32,463 nt of DNA from Rubellimicrobium sp. (GTDB lineage Bacteria > Pseudomonadota > Alphaproteobacteria > Rhodobacterales > Rhodobacteraceae): assembly GCA_020832515.1 (NCBI GenBank), contig JAFIEN010000007.1, positions 1 to 32,463 on the forward strand, in the 5' to 3' direction. Shown here one piece after another: positions 28,585-32,463 of the stretch. Below the pieces are notes generated by a model that did no database searches, was not told the origin of the DNA, and saw only the letters and a program-made list of their open reading frames with translations. Within the stretch, counting starts at the first letter, position 1; every line of letters begins with the position of its first letter. The position numbers were made by a program, and so were the translations under genes.

Positions 28585-29568
28585 ATGGCCCGTTCCCGCA
28601 TTGCCACCGCCCTTGACGAGGGGCTGTTTCCCCTTCGCGAGGGAGAGGTCGCCGTGATGCGCCCGCCGGCGGGGATGGACCTTGCACCCCTTCCGCGCGC
28701 CGGACTGCGCATCATCCATACCTTCCGTCCCGATGCGGACTACTGGGAGGCGTCGGGCCTGCCTGTCACCGCCGAGGCCGGGCCGGCGGCATTGGCCGTG
28801 GTCTGTCTGCCCCGGTCCAAGGCATTGGGGCGCGGGATGGTGGCCGAGGCCTGCCGACTTGCCCCGATGGTCGTCATCGACGGACAGCGCGAGAACGGTG
28901 TCGACAGCCTCTGGCGCGAGATGCGCGAGAGGGTGGGGGACATGCCGGTCCTGGCGAAGGCGCATGGGCGGTTGTTCGTCCTGCCCGCCTCGGAGGCCTT
29001 CGCCGACTGGACCCTGACCGGGCCCGTTCGCGGCGAGGACGGGATGTTCACGCAGCCAGGCGTCTTTTCCGAGGGGCAGGCGGATCGCGGATCGGCGCTT
29101 CTGGCGCGCGCGCTTCCGGCACGGCTTCCGACGCGCATGGCCGATCTGGGTGCGGGCTGGGGGTATATCTCACGGGCGGTGCTGGCGCGCGAAGGGGTGG
29201 GGTCGCTCGACCTGATCGAGGCCGAGAAGCTTGCCCTTGATTGCGCGCGGCTGAATGTCGTCGATCCCCGCGCCGCGTTTCACTGGGCCGATGTGACGCG
29301 CCATGTGGCGAAGCCTGCCTATGACGGCATCGTCATGAACCCGCCGTTCCATCAGGGACGCGCCGCCCAGCCCGATCTTGGCCGCGCCTTCATCGCCGCC
29401 GCCGCGCGGATGCTGCAGCCCTCGGGCCAGCTCTGGATGGTCGCCAACCGGCACCTGCCCTATGAGGGGGCGCTCTCGGCCGCGTTCCGTCAGGTGACGA
29501 CCCTGGCCGAGGAGGGCGGGTTCAAGCTGTTCCACGCCACGCGCCCGATCGGGCAAGGCAAACGCTGA
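28585..29568 (+). CDS. Class I SAM-dependent methyltransferase, RsmC-like (16S rRNA guanine-N2)
   Basis: MADLGAGWGYISRAVLAREG SAM-binding motif, catalytic-type IVMNPPFHQG, and overall RsmC-like two-domain layout. Start uncertain. Confidence 0.8.
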   Translation: MARSRIATALDEGLFPLREGEVAVMRPPAGMDLAPLPRAGLRIIHTFRPDADYWEASGLPVTAEAGPAALAVVCLPRSKALGRGMVAEACRLAPMVVIDGQRENGVDSLWREMRERVGDMPVLAKAHGRLFVLPASEAFADWTLTGPVRGEDGMFTQPGVFSEGQADRGSALLARALPARLPTRMADLGAGWGYISRAVLAREGVGSLDLIEAEKLALDCARLNVVDPRAAFHWADVTRHVAKPAYDGIVMNPPFHQGRAAQPDLGRAFIAAAARMLQPSGQLWMVANRHLPYEGALSAAFRQVTTLAEEGGFKLFHATRPIGQGKR

Positions 29569-29585
29569 CCTGTCAGGAGGCAGAG

Positions 29586-30389
29586 ATGTCCTTTTCCATT
29601 TCCGGCAAGACCGCCATCGTCACGGGCGCGGCGAATGGCGTGGGCCTTGCCATCGCGCGGCACTTCGTCGATCAGGGCGCCCGCGTCGTCTTCGCCGACC
29701 GCGACGAGGCAGCGCTCGAACGCGAGGCGGGCCAGATCGCGGGTGAGGATGGCCCGGCGCGCATCTTTGCGGGTAACCTGTCCGAGAAGCTGGCCATCGC
29801 CAACCTCATGTCGCTGACCATCGACGCCTTCGACCGGATCGACATTCTGGTCAACGCCGCCCGCCTTGTGGCCCTGTCGGACCCGTTCAACCCCGACGAC
29901 CAGACCGTCGAGGAGCTTTTGCAGCACAACCTGATGATCGCCCTGCGGATGTCGCAGGCCGCCGCGAAACGCATGATCAAGCAGGCCGAGGGGCGCGAGG
30001 ACGGGCCGCTGGGATCCATCGTCAACCTGTCCTGCATCGCGGCGCGGGTGACGCGGCCCGACCTGCTGGCCTATTCCGTGAGTTCGGCGGCGGTCGAGCA
30101 GATGACCCGGTCGCTGGCCGTGGCCTATGCGCCCAGGCGCATCCGGGTGAACGGGGTGGCCTTCGGCAGCGTGATGAGCAACCACCTGCGCTCTGTCCTG
30201 CGCGAGGATGATGACAAGCGCTCCGAGATCCTGTCCCACACGCCCCTTGGCCGCATCGCGAGCCCCGCCGAGGTCTCGGACGCGGTGCAGTATCTGGCCT
30301 CGGACGCATCGAGCTTTGTCACCGGGCAGATCATCACCGTGGACGGCGGGCGGACGCTGATCGACCCGGTGTCGCTTTCGGCGCATTAG
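29586..30389 (+). CDS. SDR family oxidoreductase
   Basis: TAIVTGAANGVGLAIARHFVDQGARVVFADRD, conserved N-A-A and downstream YSVSSAAVEQMTRSLA, and C-terminal SSFVTGQIITVDGGRTL. AGGAGG upstream of ATG. Confidence 0.9.
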   Translation: MSFSISGKTAIVTGAANGVGLAIARHFVDQGARVVFADRDEAALEREAGQIAGEDGPARIFAGNLSEKLAIANLMSLTIDAFDRIDILVNAARLVALSDPFNPDDQTVEELLQHNLMIALRMSQAAAKRMIKQAEGREDGPLGSIVNLSCIAARVTRPDLLAYSVSSAAVEQMTRSLAVAYAPRRIRVNGVAFGSVMSNHLRSVLREDDDKRSEILSHTPLGRIASPAEVSDAVQYLASDASSFVTGQIITVDGGRTLIDPVSLSAH

Positions 30390-30548
30390 GGGGGGCATTG
30401 GTGGCAGTGAGCACCAACGACGGCGATGCGCGGGAAGCAGATGGTAGATGTGTCGCTTATCCAAGGAGATCGTCACGAACAGCGAACTCTCATTCTGCCA
30501 GATTGACGCTCGGAGGCGCCTTTCCAGACAACTTCCAAGCACGCAGAT

Positions 30549-31616
30549 CTAGATGTGCTTCGACGGCTCTTTGAATACGTATTGTGAAAGTGAGGTTGCC
30601 CGCGCGACCCGGTTTGCCCTATCAGATGCGGCGCGAGCCACCGCGTTTGCATAATCAGCTACGAATCTGTCGAGATCGTGACGATCTTTAGCCTCAATTT
30701 TCAACGCGTCATCTACTGCCCTTTGGAATTCCCCGAGCTTGTTGGAGATTGCATCGCTAACATCTGCAGAAAATGGCAGCTCACGATGGCGAGCTGCAAT
30801 CTCTAGAAACAAAGTATAAAAGTCAGACTTCTTTCGCCATCTAGTGGCTTTAATGTTCGGTAGTATGATGGAAATAGTGGCAGCGGTTTTCGAAAAGACT
30901 TCAAATGCGTAATCTGCATCCTCAAATTCCTCTTCGTACAGTTGATAGAAGTGGTCAAGCTTATCCTTTTTGTTCTGCGGGCCGTGCATCCATGCAATGA
31001 GAAGTTCGCTGATAAACTCCTGATCACCCATCCTTCGCACTTCATTCGCAGTGAAAATGGCAGCTTCAGACCAATAGGGAATGTCATCGGATATGCGTTG
31101 TACCGCGCTTATGAAGCCGCCCCAATACGTCGAGTTTCTGAGCTCCTGCTCTGTAAGTGCGACAACATTCTTATTAAGGCGAGAGAAAATCCTCCTAATG
31201 CCCTCGTCATCCAGAGATTCTGGCAAAATTCGGGCGACAAATTTGTAGCCAAATATCGCTCTTCTTTCAGCTTCTGAAAGTTCGTCAAACTTTCTCCCTC
31301 TCCAGGCCTTATCGACGTCGTCTCCCTCCAACGCATATTCTCCAAGCACGAAACCCAGAACCGCTCGGACTCTCTGCTGACCATCAACCACAACGCTCTT
31401 TTCCGAGCCATCAGAGCTTGTCTTATCCTGCATATACAACTCGGGAATCGGAAAACCCCTGATTATCGTATCTATAAGGTATGATTGCTGCTTTCTCGTC
31501 CAGACCGCATTTCTCTGAAAGGGCGGCGACAATTCAAGTTCACCCGCAGATGATGATTTTTTGAACCAGCTAGTGGTTCTATGTGTGGTGTGTAGGAAGT
31601 TTTCTTCGGGGGTCAA
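30549..31616 (-). CDS. DUF262 (GmrS/ParB-like) domain protein
   Basis: LSPPFQRNAVWTRKQQSYLIDTIIRGFPIPELYMQ and VVVDGQQRVRAVLGF (DGQQR motif). No HNH/DUF1524-like motif in its 355 aa. AT-rich composition. Confidence 0.87.
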   Translation of the reverse strand: MTPEENFLHTTHRTTSWFKKSSSAGELELSPPFQRNAVWTRKQQSYLIDTIIRGFPIPELYMQDKTSSDGSEKSVVVDGQQRVRAVLGFVLGEYALEGDDVDKAWRGRKFDELSEAERRAIFGYKFVARILPESLDDEGIRRIFSRLNKNVVALTEQELRNSTYWGGFISAVQRISDDIPYWSEAAIFTANEVRRMGDQEFISELLIAWMHGPQNKKDKLDHFYQLYEEEFEDADYAFEVFSKTAATISIILPNIKATRWRKKSDFYTLFLEIAARHRELPFSADVSDAISNKLGEFQRAVDDALKIEAKDRHDLDRFVADYANAVARAASDRANRVARATSLSQYVFKEPSKHI

Positions 31617-32257
31617 AGCGGTTCTCCGTCTTCAACTGGAATTTCGTTGCCATCTTGACTATACTCAAGATCGCTCAAAATTTTCTCATTTCTGATTTTC
31701 TCAATATTTTTCGCTTGATATTGTCGAAGGGCGTCAAAGTCTTTGTATATCCTCAACTTCACATCCCGTCCCTTTGTTGGTTCCATCTCAGTCATCAAGT
31801 CCAGAGCAGCTTGCCAATTTTTCCCGAAAGGCAGTATCGAAAGCATCCTATCAGCAGCGATGGTTCCCAAGAAGACAAAGTGTTTTCTATGGTCCTTGAT
31901 AGCTTCTGACGTCTCTCTTGATATCGAGCCAAGGGAAACGCTTTCCTTGCGGAGATGCCTCCACGATATGTTAAAGTAGTGCTCGCTTACCACGCCACAG
32001 TCGATGTCGCTCTTGATATCAAACTTCTTGAAATTCTTTGTTGGGTTCAGGCTGAATCCTAGCGCTCCACTTCCTGTAAGAACGACATCTCTAGCATCTA
32101 CATCAAGCAAGTCAGAGAGCGCATGCTTCCATTCAACCCATCGCTCCGCATCGCCTCCGAAACAGAAAGGAACTGGATCGAAAAGATGGCGAGAAACAAA
32201 CGACATGGGAGGCAGCCTAATGAGTTCCGACTTTAATTCGTCAATTGTGTTCACCAT
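31613..32257 (-). CDS. Putative nucleotidyltransferase-fold protein in an operon with the DUF262 gene
   Basis: VVLTGSGALGFSLNPTKNFKKFDIKSDIDCGVVS resembles hG-S...SDID NTase motifs. Stop overlaps the DUF262 start by 4 bp. Confidence 0.6.
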   Translation of the reverse strand: MVNTIDELKSELIRLPPMSFVSRHLFDPVPFCFGGDAERWVEWKHALSDLLDVDARDVVLTGSGALGFSLNPTKNFKKFDIKSDIDCGVVSEHYFNISWRHLRKESVSLGSISRETSEAIKDHRKHFVFLGTIAADRMLSILPFGKNWQAALDLMTEMEPTKGRDVKLRIYKDFDALRQYQAKNIEKIRNEKILSDLEYSQDGNEIPVEDGEPL

Positions 32258-32412
32258 GCAGTTGATCTTTGATCCTGAAAGCTGGAGAGCGGATGTTGAG
32301 TGGAAGGTTAAATTCCTTCATCGCCTCTTGCAAGGTCCGTGATATTTGCGGCGCTGTGGTCTCAGCATTTAGGGCGGTTGCCCGTTACCCGCCACAATGG
32401 CCAGCTGGCTGC

Positions 32413-32463
32413 TTAGATTCCAGCTTCAAGTGCAACGGTTGATGTGAAGGCCGCGATTTCGTC
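32413..32463 (-). CDS. Possible 3' end of a truncated gene running off the window
   Basis: Reverse strand from the window edge reads DEIAAFTSTVALEAGI-stop (TAA at 32413-32415). Only 16 codons visible. Confidence 0.2.
   Translation of the reverse strand, partial: DEIAAFTSTVALEAGI

Noticed and set aside
30549-31616. Full GmrSD type IV restriction enzyme
   Set aside because: Only the DUF262 half is present; I see no DUF1524/HNH (H-x-x-P-type) motif in this protein or its neighbour.

Overview
The window reads as a high-GC alphaproteobacterial chromosome segment (Rhodobacteraceae-like by gene content and style; inferred, not searched). Positions 1 to ~30390 are mostly ordinary: a yejABEF-type peptide ABC transporter operon, a membrane-anchored cytochrome c, prephenate dehydratase, an SRPBCC protein with NudC, a CpdB-like nucleotidase overlapping a HAD phosphatase, a TetR / MttB-like methyltransferase / flavin oxidoreductase cluster, an SDR-like epimerase, an adenine deaminase and AMP nucleosidase pair, GST with a YafY/WYL regulator, an HU-like protein, a MarR regulator flanked by two DMT exporters, a D-Ala-D-Ala carboxypeptidase with a SPOR-like C-terminus, a HAD hydrolase, ClpS, an RsmC-like methyltransferase and an SDR. 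At ~30.4-30.5 kb composition shifts abruptly to AT-rich and the content becomes accessory: a two-gene minus-strand operon (nucleotidyltransferase-like protein plus DUF262/GmrS-type protein without an HNH domain, 4-bp overlap), followed by fragmentary reading frames at the window edge. This is the best candidate for an undescribed system, possibly defence or toxin-antitoxin. Non-coding structures of interest: a perfect 14-bp palindrome overlapping a TTGACA box at the TetR/mttB divergent promoter, a 26-bp perfect palindrome stacked with two further inverted repeats in a convergent intergenic region, two copies of a G/C-block double-hairpin interspersed repeat, and candidate operators at the YafY/GST and MarR/EamA junctions. 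All homology statements come from motif recognition only.
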